Notes under the pieces: model-generated | What the model saw: the letters and a program-made list of their open reading frames with translations, nothing else | Told to the model about the DNA's origin: nothing | The model's database searches: none | Shown here: positions 53,454 to 62,511 of the stretch, piece by piece | Layout: each line of letters starts with the position of its first letter | Position numbering within the stretch: the stretch's first letter is position 1 | From: Methanocellales archaeon | GTDB lineage: Archaea > Halobacteriota > UBA148 > JAUWXC01 | Direction of reading: 5' to 3' | DNA length: 64,000 nt | Assembly: GCA_030610945.1 (NCBI GenBank) | Contig: JAUWQV010000003.1 | Span: 124,001 to 188,000 of the forward strand | Program-made: the position numbers and the translations under genes

Positions 53454-55210
53454 CCCTCCATCTCTCTAAACTGAGCCGCCATCTCTTTTTCAATCTCTTC
53501 AAATTGCTTTTGATACTCTGCATCCGGAACAGTGCTCATTCTGGCTAATTTGTCCTTGACTGGCATCTCCCTAATCTTCTCGATTGGAGCGCCCTTTTGA
53601 ATTGCTTTATACATCAACTCGTTGAACTTCAACAGGATTTCGAGCATCCTGTATTGTTTTTCTTTGGGGCAGTAGGTATCCACCTTGTGGAACGCATTTT
53701 GCATGAGGAATCCTTCTCTGATGGACTTTGCCCCATCAAGAGCGGCCTGGTCGCTTGCTGGAAGGGCATCCGGCCCCACTAACTGCACAATCTCCTGCAA
53801 TTCACTCTCTTTCTGAAGTAATCTCATCGCCTCATTTCTCATCTCCCCCCATTTTGCCCCTACCTCTTTCTGCCACCAATCCTTGACATGGTCAACGTAA
53901 AGTGAATACGACTGCAGCCAGTTGATGGCAGGGAAATGGCGCTTGTTCGCCAGGTCAGCATCCAGCGCCCAGAAGACCTTCGTAATTCTGAGCGTGTTCT
54001 GCGTCACAGGCTCTGAGAAGTCCCCACCAGGGGGAGATACCGCTCCGATAACGGAGATCGAACCTACTTTCTCATCCTTTCCATGCAATATAGCGCGTCC
54101 AGAACGTTCATAGAAATCTGCCAGCCTGGATGCAAGGTATGCTGGATAGCCCTCCTCACCTGGCATCTCCTCTAACCTACCGGAAATTTCCCTCATCGCT
54201 TCTGCCCACCTTGACGTGGAGTCAGCCATCAACGCAACATCATATCCCATGTCCCGGTAGTATTCTGCAAGCGTCATTCCTGTATACACGCTTGCATCTC
54301 GTGCTGCGACTGGCATGTTGCTGGTATTGGCGATGAGTACCGTTCTGTTCATCAGGGGCTCGCCGGTTTTTGGGTCTTCCAATGCAGGAAATTCCCTGAG
54401 GACGTCTGCCATCTCGTTTCCTCTTTCACCGCATCCGATATAGACGATTATATCCGCGTCTGCCCATTTTGCAAGCAACTGTTGTACCACAGTCTTTCCA
54501 CTGCCGAAAGGACCCGGAATTGCAGCTGTTCCACCCTTCGCCACAGGGAAGAAGGTATCGATGACTCTCTGACCGGTGATTAAGGGGATGCTCGGATCCA
54601 GTTTCTTGACATACGGCCTTCCTATTCTGACCGGCCATTTCTGGAGCATCTGAATTTCCTTGACTCCTTCAGCCGTTTTTATTTTTGCTATAGTTTGCTC
54701 GATGGTATATTTGCCCTTGGAAGATATGTCAACAACTTTTCCCGCGACACCGGGCGGGACCAATATCCTGTGCTCGATTGTTTTTGTCTCCTGTACGACT
54801 CCCAATATGTCGCCGGGGCCCATGGTTTCGCCTTTTTTGGCAACAGGCGTAAAGTCCCATTTTTTATCCCGCTCCAGTGCAGGCACTTCGACCCCTCTTT
54901 TTATGAAGTCCCCCATCTGAACCTTGATTAAATCAAGGGGGCGCTGAATGCCATCATAGATAGTTCCAAGCAATCCTGGACCCAGTTCAACAGACAGCGG
55001 CATACCGGTCGGTATGACTTTCTCACCAGGGGTGACGCCGCCAGTTTCCTCATATACCTGTATTGTTGCTATATCTTCGTCCAATCCAATTATCTCTCCA
55101 ATTAATCGCTCAGTTCCCACGCGAACTAACTCATACATCCTTGTGCCCCTCATGTTCTTGGCAGAAATGACGGGGCCCGCGACCCTGCTGATGATGCCTT
55201 CTTGTGTCAT
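53450..55210 (-). CDS. atpA: A1Ao ATP synthase subunit A (catalytic)
   Basis: 586 residues, normal length and no intein. Walker A is [12 protein letters not shown] near residues 231-242, the catalytic Glu is in [15 protein letters not shown], and the bulge domain typical of A/V-type enzymes lies before it. It makes or hydrolyses ATP. Overlaps atpF by 4 bp. Confidence 0.98.
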   Translation of the reverse strand: MTQEGIISRVAGPVISAKNMRGTRMYELVRVGTERLIGEIIGLDEDIATIQVYEETGGVTPGEKVIPTGMPLSVELGPGLLGTIYDGIQRPLDLIKVQMGDFIKRGVEVPALERDKKWDFTPVAKKGETMGPGDILGVVQETKTIEHRILVPPGVAGKVVDISSKGKYTIEQTIAKIKTAEGVKEIQMLQKWPVRIGRPYVKKLDPSIPLITGQRVIDTFFPVAKGGTAAIPGPFGSGKTVVQQLLAKWADADIIVYIGCGERGNEMADVLREFPALEDPKTGEPLMNRTVLIANTSNMPVAARDASVYTGMTLAEYYRDMGYDVALMADSTSRWAEAMREISGRLEEMPGEEGYPAYLASRLADFYERSGRAILHGKDEKVGSISVIGAVSPPGGDFSEPVTQNTLRITKVFWALDADLANKRHFPAINWLQSYSLYVDHVKDWWQKEVGAKWGEMRNEAMRLLQKESELQEIVQLVGPDALPASDQAALDGAKSIREGFLMQNAFHKVDTYCPKEKQYRMLEILLKFNELMYKAIQKGAPIEKIREMPVKDKLARMSTVPDAEYQKQFEEIEKEMAAQFREMEG

Positions 55211-55533
55211 TTAACTTCACCTCTCTCCACATCGATGCCAACCGCTCTCCGAATCAATCTGTTTATGGGGTCGGTTGCTCTTGCCCCCTCTTTGCCTGGC
55301 ACTTCAACTACAATTGGAAAAACCTCTTTTTTTACTTGAATCTTGTCCATGTACGGCCTGATGCTTTCTGCCAGGCTATCTAAAAGTATTATCACGCCTA
55401 CCTCAGGGTCGACAAGAAAATGTTTTAACGCCTCTTCCGTTTCCTGGGGAGTTTCTACTACTCTCATCTTTTTCACTCCCGCAAGCGAGAAACCAAGTGT
55501 CATATTTCTATCTCCTATCACAGCCGCTTTCAT
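55207..55533 (-). CDS. atpF: A1Ao ATP synthase subunit F (central stalk)
   Basis: 108 residues with an alternating beta-alpha fold; [18 protein letters not shown] at the start and [14 protein letters not shown] in the middle are typical of subunit F. Overlaps atpA and atpC by 4 bp. Confidence 0.95.
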   Translation of the reverse strand: MKAAVIGDRNMTLGFSLAGVKKMRVVETPQETEEALKHFLVDPEVGVIILLDSLAESIRPYMDKIQVKKEVFPIVVEVPGKEGARATDPINRLIRRAVGIDVERGEVK

Positions 55534-56717
55534 ATGCCTTCCTCACATATCACGATATCCTTCATCTTTTCCAATGACATGCTCTCTCTAATTCCATGGA
55601 GCGCCGCCCTGATGTTCCTAACTTCGTAATCCTTTGCTATTATAAACCTCATTATCGGCCCTACATCGAAGGTGTTCTTTCTGGCAAACCCGAAGACCAT
55701 GTGCAATAGGTGCCTATCAAAAATTGCCTCAAACGCGTAGATGCTCCCGCTTTTCTCGTATTCGGACATCGCCTTCTTGAGTAGGGGTACATACTTCGTC
55801 TTCTCAAGTGTTGAGACTATTTCTGCTACATCTCTGGACTCGGCAACCTGAATGAGCATCCATGCTGGAAGAGTTCCGCCTGGCAGCAGGTATTTTCGGG
55901 TTGTTTCAGGTTCAAAACCCTCCTTTTTGCCCCTTATGACCGCTTTTATATTGGTTACATCGACATACGTGTCAACGAACTTGCTTATAGCTGCAACCAC
56001 CGATGCAGGGATTTTAGAGGTAGATTCGCTGAGCCCTTGGAACACACATCTATCCAATGCCAGTTCCAGAGGTAGCATCGATCCAGTCTTCTCGTAATCG
56101 AGTAGGGCATTTGATAGCGTTTTCCCATATGCCGTATCTGACAGTATCTGGACGATTCTGTCCATGCTATCCGCCTCTGCCAATTCTCCTATCAAGTCCG
56201 GAGTGATATTCCCTACTGAAACCATTTTTTTCTTAATCGTATCTGGAGATAGTCCTGCATTTTTGCCCTTTATGGCAACCTTCAACTGCTCCGCCTCGAA
56301 CTTCGTCAGGTATGATTCCAAGAAGGGTTTTATGCACTTTGGCACTCTGGCAATGGTGTTTTTGTACGTTCTGAAAAGAGCCAGCTTTAGCGCCTTCTCG
56401 ATTTCATCTGGGTCATCGCCAGTTACATCGAGTTTATAACTATCTGCAATTCTTGAGATTACCTCGGAGACGTTTTTCGATTCCAAGAGTGGATGCATAT
56501 TGGTCGCAAGAACATAGGGCACACCAATTGCCCTGACCCTTGCGTTTGGATATGCAAAGCGCATGGCATTCACGAGTATTTGCGCTTTAGGGGCAATTAT
56601 CTTCACGATGACGACGGCAAAGACTGCCAGCACTATCACATATAGCCATTCAATTAGTGCTACGCCCAAAAGTTTGTCAAATTGATTTAATAAATTGAGC
56701 AAATCACCGAGCATCAC
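55530..56717 (-). CDS. atpC: A1Ao ATP synthase subunit C (socket between rotor ring and stalk)
   Basis: 395 residues, an all-helical funnel protein of three similar parts. It carries an extra N-terminal hydrophobic helix (about 20-45), making it longer than the ~350-residue typical form. FARKNTFDVGPIMRFIIAKDYEVRNIR is the conserved C-terminal segment. Overlaps both neighbours by 4 bp. Confidence 0.93.
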   Translation of the reverse strand: MMLGDLLNLLNQFDKLLGVALIEWLYVIVLAVFAVVIVKIIAPKAQILVNAMRFAYPNARVRAIGVPYVLATNMHPLLESKNVSEVISRIADSYKLDVTGDDPDEIEKALKLALFRTYKNTIARVPKCIKPFLESYLTKFEAEQLKVAIKGKNAGLSPDTIKKKMVSVGNITPDLIGELAEADSMDRIVQILSDTAYGKTLSNALLDYEKTGSMLPLELALDRCVFQGLSESTSKIPASVVAAISKFVDTYVDVTNIKAVIRGKKEGFEPETTRKYLLPGGTLPAWMLIQVAESRDVAEIVSTLEKTKYVPLLKKAMSEYEKSGSIYAFEAIFDRHLLHMVFGFARKNTFDVGPIMRFIIAKDYEVRNIRAALHGIRESMSLEKMKDIVICEEGI

Positions 56718-57322
56718 TTCTCACCGTACAAAATCCTTGATATCTCATGCCGCAACTCGTTACTTTGCCGTTCCAATATCGCTTCGAACGTATTGTTCAC
56801 TATGACGTCGCCGGATTTTGACTTGACAACAACCCCGCCGATGGTATCGATGTCCTCTTTGCCAACGCTGATTTTTAGGCCCTTCTTTGGCATGCCAGAG
56901 ATTACTTTTTTAATGGCGCGTTTGTCCTTCTTATTGCATAGGAGGATAACGTCATTTCCTATTAACTTAGCTCCATCATCTATCGAATCTCTTAGAATAT
57001 TTTCATATTTTTTCGTGTTTGCCAACTTGCTCAGCGCTTCCCTTGCCTCTGCGAAGCACCGGGAAATGACCTGGTCTTTAGCACCTATGACGGTTCGCAT
57101 AGCATCGATTCTTGCTCCAGATTTGATTCTGTTAACTGATGTATCAATGTCCTTCTTGCCCCTCTCGATTATCTTAATGTGCTCTTGTTCACCCTGTCTT
57201 CTCGCTTCATCTAAGATCTTCTTTGCCTCTTGCGCAGCATCCGCTTTGATGTGCTGCATCTCTGCTTTTGTATCGCTCTCAATCTTAGATATGATTTTAT
57301 CTACACCATTCATCTGACCCAC
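56714..57322 (-). CDS. atpE: A1Ao ATP synthase subunit E (peripheral stalk)
   Basis: 202 residues. A long N-terminal charged helix (about 5-75) that pairs with subunit H is followed by the globular head with GGVVVKSKSGDVIVNNTFEAIL, diagnostic of subunit E. Overlaps atpC by 4 bp. Confidence 0.95.
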   Translation of the reverse strand: MGQMNGVDKIISKIESDTKAEMQHIKADAAQEAKKILDEARRQGEQEHIKIIERGKKDIDTSVNRIKSGARIDAMRTVIGAKDQVISRCFAEAREALSKLANTKKYENILRDSIDDGAKLIGNDVILLCNKKDKRAIKKVISGMPKKGLKISVGKEDIDTIGGVVVKSKSGDVIVNNTFEAILERQSNELRHEISRILYGEK

Positions 57323-57371
57323 TCATGCTGTGCGCTACGATGTACAGGAATGTTGGTTTCTAACTCTAAAC

Positions 57372-57599
57372 TCAAATCAATCCCATGCCGACCATTATTA
57401 GAATGCCCAACAGCAGTCCGTAAATGGCTTGCGTTTCAGGCAGTACGGCAAATACGACGTTCTTACCAAACGTTTCTGGCTTCTCAGCAGTCGCTCCCAC
57501 TGCGGCGGATGCAGACATTCCCTGTCCTATTGCTGAACCAAGAATTGCAATACCACATCCTACGATTGCAATTCCCATGCCGATTCCAACTTCTACCAT
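57372..57599 (-). CDS. atpK: A1Ao ATP synthase rotor subunit c (Na+-type binding site)
   Basis: 75 residues, one two-helix hairpin per subunit. Gln26 in GSAIGQGMSAS (helix 1) and Glu55-Thr56 in LPETQAIYG (helix 2) match the ligand set known to bind Na+ in sodium-driven rotor rings. Glu55 is the carboxylate that carries the ion. This predicts Na+ coupling or mixed Na+/H+ use. No duplication of the hairpin. Confidence 0.95.
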   Translation of the reverse strand: MVEVGIGMGIAIVGCGIAILGSAIGQGMSASAAVGATAEKPETFGKNVVFAVLPETQAIYGLLLGILIMVGMGLI

Positions 57600-57622
57600 T
57601 TTCTACCTCCTTTTGTTTTAGT

Positions 57623-59587
57623 TCACGTCCTTAGTTTAGTGTATCTTCTAATGGACTTGAATGGGATAAAGTACTTACCATCACCACCATAGAATTGCCC
57701 AAAGAACTCCACATAATGCAGACGCAGCGAATGGACGAATGCTCCAAGCGCCTGTAGCACGCAGTTGAATATCTGTCCAAACACGAAGACGATTGCTGCC
57801 AGAACAACTGCGGCAGGATGAATGGCCATTATCAATTCTACGAGGATGTTTATGGTCATCGCTATGCCACTGGTGGCTAGCGCTAATGCGAGAATCCTGG
57901 AATAGGACAGCCAGTTGCCCACAAATCCAGTGAGACCAAAAACGCCAAGCGGACCTTCTTTGATGACAATCAGGATTACCCCGATAAGAACTCCCACGCC
58001 TCCAACGGTCTTTAAAGAAGGCGCTATTGCCGCCCACTTAAAGAAGTCGAGGATCAGTAGGGCAGCACACGGCTGGAGGATGAACATCGATATCTGCCCG
58101 CCTAAAAGGTCCTTGTGCGCCTTTTTTCGCGCATTCTGATAAGCCGCCACAAGTAGCCCCATATTGAGGTGAATGATTCCTATCATCAGGGCAATTACGA
58201 GCACTTTTGTGGGCTCTCTCAATGGATCTATCAGCATGAATGGAGAGTTCATGCCCAAAAATCTGGGAAACGTGTCTCCGCAGTAGCTACCCTGTATCGC
58301 CCCTAATACAGTGGTCGATGCGCCTATCGCCATCAGAATAATGCTCATATCATGCATCGATTCGCTGACCTTGCCTGCACCTCGATATAATAGGTATCCC
58401 CCCAAGACGATAATCATACCATAGATGGCATCTCCAAGCATCAATCCGAAGAATGCGACGAGGACTGTACCAAAGAATATCGTGGGGTCTACTTCCCCAT
58501 ACCTGGGATGTCCGAACATCTTCGTCAACGTTTCAAATGGTCGCAGCCATGAAGGGTTGTCGTATTTAATTGGAATCTTCTCTGGCGCCGCCTCTGGCTC
58601 TCTGAATTCATAAAAAGTGTGCCCGCCTGATGCGTCGTCGCATAGTCTCTTCAACTCATCGACACTTTCGGCAGGAACCCATCCTTCGATAATACTCGTG
58701 TTTATGGTCTTGCCAAACTTAGAAGGTGAGTCCATTCTCTCCTTTTCGATTTTTAGCTCTTCCTGAAGGGTCAAAAGTTTCTTGTTCCACTTACCGTGCA
58801 TGGTCTTGAGTTCTTTGAATAACTCCTTTTTACGACCTCCCAGCCCTTGGATTTCGTCATCTATTTGCGTGATGCGCTCGCCTGGCATGCCTTCTGGGCG
58901 TTCTATCTTAATCGCATTGAAAATACGCCCTCTCAGGACGTCGTCAAGTTCCTCCCTTGCACTGGATGGCACTGCGATGATGACCACGTATAATTCGCCA
59001 ATTTGACGTTTGAGCAATAGAATATCCTCGATTGCGGAGAGCGTCTGTGTGAACAGCTCATAGTCTCCGACCCTAACAGTTCCAGCAACGACATACAGGT
59101 ATTTTGATTCGCCCAGATAGCTCAGGTCAAAATCAAATGGCTTCAATAATTCAAAGGGCGTTCGCTGCGCCTGCAGTGCACCAATTTTTTCATCTGTACC
59201 AGCCAATTCATCCTGAATGGAAATGGCCCTTTCAGCCTTCTCTAAAATGGACTCTGCTTCAACAAATAACTGGTTGGGATCCCTCTCCTCCACAGGAGTT
59301 TTAGCGACGGGTTCTGGAGAGAGGAACTGCTTTATCATGCTTTCTTTAGAATCTTGAAATCCCTTTAATGCGTCCAAGACGCGACTAACCCTCAGCGCAT
59401 ATTCTGCACATTTTCCAGCCAAGGAATGAGACTCTCCTTGATCCAAGGTTGCGATGGCCTCACTCTTTGAATCCTGGACATTTGTAATCTCCATGATGCC
59501 AGCTTCATGGAGGGTTGAGATTAATTTTTCACGATACGCGTCATGAGTAACTATTGTCACACTTTTCATTTCTGCCGGAAAAAACAC
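57623..59587 (-). CDS. atpI: A1Ao ATP synthase subunit I (a/stator subunit)
   Basis: 654 residues: cytoplasmic N-terminal half (about 1-345) with helical hairpins that join the peripheral stalks, then seven to eight membrane helices. YSRILALALATSGIA and HSLRLHYVEFFGQFY carry the conserved arginines that face the c-ring. Overlaps atpH by one base. Confidence 0.96.
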   Translation of the reverse strand: MFFPAEMKSVTIVTHDAYREKLISTLHEAGIMEITNVQDSKSEAIATLDQGESHSLAGKCAEYALRVSRVLDALKGFQDSKESMIKQFLSPEPVAKTPVEERDPNQLFVEAESILEKAERAISIQDELAGTDEKIGALQAQRTPFELLKPFDFDLSYLGESKYLYVVAGTVRVGDYELFTQTLSAIEDILLLKRQIGELYVVIIAVPSSAREELDDVLRGRIFNAIKIERPEGMPGERITQIDDEIQGLGGRKKELFKELKTMHGKWNKKLLTLQEELKIEKERMDSPSKFGKTINTSIIEGWVPAESVDELKRLCDDASGGHTFYEFREPEAAPEKIPIKYDNPSWLRPFETLTKMFGHPRYGEVDPTIFFGTVLVAFFGLMLGDAIYGMIIVLGGYLLYRGAGKVSESMHDMSIILMAIGASTTVLGAIQGSYCGDTFPRFLGMNSPFMLIDPLREPTKVLVIALMIGIIHLNMGLLVAAYQNARKKAHKDLLGGQISMFILQPCAALLILDFFKWAAIAPSLKTVGGVGVLIGVILIVIKEGPLGVFGLTGFVGNWLSYSRILALALATSGIAMTINILVELIMAIHPAAVVLAAIVFVFGQIFNCVLQALGAFVHSLRLHYVEFFGQFYGGDGKYFIPFKSIRRYTKLRT

Positions 59588-59904
59588 TACGCCACCTCTG
59601 TTATTTTTTCAACGACGTATTTAACCACATTTGAAATTTTTCCCTCTGCCTTTTTCCTGAGCTTCTCCGCCTCATCTTTGCCTTGCTGCCTGAGTTTTTC
59701 TGCCTCTTTCACTGCAGCCTTCTCTGCTGTTTCCCTGTCCTTCTTGATGATTTCCCTCGCTTTTTCTTGATGTTCCAAAATTAGTTTTTCAACATCTTCA
59801 TGTGCTTTTTTGATGGTTTCTTCAGCCTCTGCCTGGGTCTTCTCTACCATTTTTAAGGCCTTTGCCTCTGCCTTTTTAATCTGCTCGATTTCGTTTCGAA
59901 CCAT
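59587..59904 (-). CDS. atpH: A1Ao ATP synthase subunit H (peripheral stalk)
   Basis: 105 residues, almost one long coiled coil rich in Lys, Glu and Ala. It pairs with subunit E to form the stator stalk. First gene of the synthase operon. Confidence 0.92.
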   Translation of the reverse strand: MVRNEIEQIKKAEAKALKMVEKTQAEAEETIKKAHEDVEKLILEHQEKAREIIKKDRETAEKAAVKEAEKLRQQGKDEAEKLRKKAEGKISNVVKYVVEKITEVA

Positions 59905-59969
59905 CTTTGAGCCCCTGAGTTGCCGATATGCTGATAAATATGTTGAATAAATATGAACGTACGACTTAT

Positions 59970-59978
59970 GATTTAAAT
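59970..59978 (-). promoter_or_regulatory. TATA box for the ATP synthase operon
   Basis: The minus strand reads AATTTAAAT about 66-75 bp upstream of the atpH start; the leader would be about 40 nt. Between 59979 and 60122 nothing else is seen. Confidence 0.45.
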
Positions 59979-60175
59979 TTTTGTTTTTTCAACGGCGACG
60001 AAAAAAAATTGAAGAATATAGTAATCACATTCTCGTGACTCTCGCCTTGGTAAATCCTGAAATGATAGGGGGAAGTAGAACTTAAAGCTCGACACTCTTG
60101 GATTTACGCTTTTACAATAAAATTAGCCCTTTACAGATATGTCTGCGATCAACTGCTGGCTCGCGACGTCGACGA

Positions 60176-60328
60176 TTATGATGGTAGTTGTGTTACCTGT
60201 AGTAGGCAGATCAAATGTTGGACTGCTGTTGAAAGTGCTTCCTTTGTAGAATCCGTACCGGTCTTCTTTTTTAACCGGTCCAGGTCTTCAGCGGTAAGCA
60301 CTGTCTGCGCGTATATTATTCTGACCAT
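60176..60328 (-). CDS. small DUF5371-like protein, probably truncated
   Basis: 50 residues from the ATG at 60328. MVRIIYAQTVLTAEDLDRLK then KKTGTDSTKEALSTAV resembles the archaeal DUF5371 family, which is usually about 65 residues with a conserved end (from memory). Here the match stops near residue 38. A second frame on the same strand then reads FDLPTTGNTTTIIIVDVASQ and ends at 60123, looking like the tail of another protein. A frameshift or deletion scar is likely. Confidence 0.45.
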   Translation of the reverse strand: MVRIIYAQTVLTAEDLDRLKKKTGTDSTKEALSTAVQHLICLLQVTQLPS

Positions 60329-60335
60329 TACCTCA

Positions 60336-60351
60336 CCTCATAATGATGAGG
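60336..60351. promoter_or_regulatory. inverted repeat between TATA box and start of the DUF5371-like gene
   Basis: CCTCAT and ATGAGG arms of 6 bp with a 4-nt spacer. A TATA element (CTATATATAAC) lies just beyond at 60354-60364, so a bound protein would block initiation. Confidence 0.4.
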
Positions 60352-60437
60352 TCCTATATATAACTTCTGTAAAATGGCGAAAAAATGTGCCATCTACAAT
60401 ATGACTTTATACAATTGTTGATAAATATCCTGCTGAC

Positions 60438-61238
60438 ATGGTAGAACGTATAACCGACAAGCTCAAGGTTGCAGATTACATGACTCATGACGTTGTGACA
60501 GTCTCACCCGATGACACAGTTGAGGATGTCATAGACATCATCTGCAAAACCGAACATGAAAGCTTTCCCGTGGTGGAGAACGGCAAGGTCATCGGCTACA
60601 TATCATCTGCGGATTTACTGCGGCGCAATCCAAAAGACCCTATCTCTAAACTCATGTCAACCGACCTCATAGTTACCAATCCCGCCATGGACCTTACAGA
60701 TGCAGCACGTGTGATGTTTAGAACGAGCTTCTCCAAACTACCCGTTGTAGATGATGAGGGGCACTTGGTAGGGCTACTCAGCAACTCAGATGTCATACGC
60801 TCGCAGATCGAGAGGGCTACACCCGAAAAGGTATGGAAGTTAAAGAGGACATTGGAAACCATCCATAATATAGGGATAAAGGTGGGCCGGAGCGAAGTGG
60901 CAATAAACCAGCTCGTGCCAACGCAGCCGAAAATCTATGCGGATGAACTTGAGGGCCGGATATATGAACTGAAAAAAGGCCTGACTGAGCCGTTAGTAGT
61001 CATACAAAAACCAAACAGGATCGTATTGGTGGATGGACATCACAGGGTTGTGGCAGCTAAAAAGCTTGGCATAGATGTGATGGATGCGTACACACTCACG
61101 CTGGAAAAAGACATTCCGCTGGGAATGGAAAAAACCGCCAGGGATGCAGGGCTTTATTCACTAGACGACATTAAGATACTTGACTATATCAGACACCCAC
61201 TGGTGGAAGCAACCAAATTACGGAGGAGAAAGAGATGA
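60438..61238 (+). CDS. CBS-pair protein with ParB/SerK-like domain
   Basis: 266 residues. Two CBS domains (about 10-125), an adenosine-nucleotide sensor, are followed by a ParB/Srx-fold domain (about 150-266) with the motif VDGHHR near residues 198-203. Archaeal members include SerK, an ADP-dependent free-serine kinase, so a small-molecule kinase is more likely than chromosome partitioning. No parA is nearby. The stop overlaps hisE by 4 bp. Confidence 0.8.
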   Translation: MVERITDKLKVADYMTHDVVTVSPDDTVEDVIDIICKTEHESFPVVENGKVIGYISSADLLRRNPKDPISKLMSTDLIVTNPAMDLTDAARVMFRTSFSKLPVVDDEGHLVGLLSNSDVIRSQIERATPEKVWKLKRTLETIHNIGIKVGRSEVAINQLVPTQPKIYADELEGRIYELKKGLTEPLVVIQKPNRIVLVDGHHRVVAAKKLGIDVMDAYTLTLEKDIPLGMEKTARDAGLYSLDDIKILDYIRHPLVEATKLRRRKR

Positions 61239-61519
61239 AAGACTTGTCGATAATTCAAGAGGTTTACGATGTAATCCTCGACAGAAAGGAAAATTCAAAA
61301 GAAAGCTCTTACGTTTGCTCGTTGCTGGAGGATGAGAATAAGATTCTAAAAAAGGTCAGCGAAGAGTCGGGCGAACTGATAGTCGCAGCCAAGTGTGGAA
61401 ATAAAGATGAAATCATCCATGAATCCGCAGATTTGATATTCCATACATTGGTGCTCATGGCATCCAAGGGCGTGTCTCTCGAAGATCTATCAAACGAACT
61501 GAGAAAACGCAGAAAATAG
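61235..61519 (+). CDS. hisE: phosphoribosyl-ATP pyrophosphatase
   Basis: 94 residues. All-helical MazG-like fold with KKVSEESGELIVAAKCGNKDE and HESADLIFHTLVLM carrying the Glu/Asp metal ligands. Second step of histidine synthesis. It is separated from other his genes and tied to the CBS-ParB gene by a 4-bp overlap. Confidence 0.94.
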   Translation: MKDLSIIQEVYDVILDRKENSKESSYVCSLLEDENKILKKVSEESGELIVAAKCGNKDEIIHESADLIFHTLVLMASKGVSLEDLSNELRKRRK

Positions 61520-61522
61520 GCG

Positions 61523-62410
61523 TCAATACACAGCCAGCTCACTTAGGACATCGGTCTTCGTGATAATCCCTATTGGTTCTCCTTTTTCAGTTACCACAAG
61601 CCGCCCTATTTTATGCTCGTCTAAAACTTTAATCGCATCGTTAAGCGTCTGCTCAGCATCAATCGTGATGATATCCCCTGTCATTACCTCCTTGACCAGA
61701 GACTTCATTTTTTTCTCTGCTATCGCCCTTCCAACATCGGTGAACGTCACAATTCCGACTAGTTTCCCCTTATCCTTCACGGGGGCGCCGTGAATGTCAT
61801 GTTCGATTAAGGTACGTGCTGCTTCCTGTATCGTCGCGTTGGGGGCGACAAAGACCATCTTGTCGGGTATGTACTCTCTAATTGGTTTTTTTGGCAAGGA
61901 TACCATCTCTAAGATGGAGCACAGTATGACGTTATCTGTATCATCGCGGCCGCGTACATCTCCTCTGATTCTTAATTTGTTGACTGGCGTGGGTCCAAAT
62001 TGAATTTTGTCCCCTATGTTAAAGTTCCGTATATCCCCAAGAACCTTTATGGCAGCATGACATAGATAGGGATGCCTCACTGTCGTAAAATTAATTTCTG
62101 CAACTGTCGCTCCCTCGACTAATACACCATCCCTATATATTGGGACGGGCACCTCCTCCTCTATATCTTCAATATTAAGCGCCTCGTATGCCTCTCTGGT
62201 TGGTTTATATCCTCCCTTGGGTCCTGGGACGCCCTCCACAAGCCCCAGCGCCTTTAGGGCCTGCATTTGATTCCTAATCGTGCCAGGATTGCGGTCAATG
62301 ACTCCTGCAATTTCCTCTCCCCTTATGGTTCCTTTCTGCCTGGCCAGGTTAATCAATGCTGTCAGAATCTCTCTTTGTATAGGCGGGAGTTCCATGAGTT
62401 TTCTTATCAT
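61523..62410 (-). CDS. CBS-domain transcription regulator with N-terminal HTH
   Basis: 295 residues. A winged helix (about 8-68) with GEEIAGVIDRNPGTIRNQMQ, a central beta-rich domain (about 80-170), and two CBS domains (about 175-295) with IVTFTDVGRAIAEKK and IGIITKTDVLSELA. This build is known in archaea as a nucleotide-responsive regulator. The start may be the Met at 62395. Targets unknown; it converges with hisE and is divergent from the GTPase. Confidence 0.85.
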   Translation of the reverse strand: MIRKLMELPPIQREILTALINLARQKGTIRGEEIAGVIDRNPGTIRNQMQALKALGLVEGVPGPKGGYKPTREAYEALNIEDIEEEVPVPIYRDGVLVEGATVAEINFTTVRHPYLCHAAIKVLGDIRNFNIGDKIQFGPTPVNKLRIRGDVRGRDDTDNVILCSILEMVSLPKKPIREYIPDKMVFVAPNATIQEAARTLIEHDIHGAPVKDKGKLVGIVTFTDVGRAIAEKKMKSLVKEVMTGDIITIDAEQTLNDAIKVLDEHKIGRLVVTEKGEPIGIITKTDVLSELAVY

Positions 62411-62511
62411 AATGATTAATAGTAATACACATAGGGTATGTTAAATACGTTTCGTGAGATTATCATGTTTCATATGGTATGCGGGGCATCATATGATATC
62501 GCGAGGTTGCA

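Noticed and set aside
52678-53469. 263-residue plus-strand frame opposite atpB
   Set aside because: It is antisense to a fully conserved ATP synthase gene. Its Ser/Thr/Pro-rich composition is what the complement of a coding strand gives, and no family is visible.
60438-61238. Chromosome-partitioning ParB
   Set aside because: The domain lacks the HTH and centromere-binding parts of ParB. The CBS pair and the DGHHR motif fit the SerK-like small-molecule branch better.
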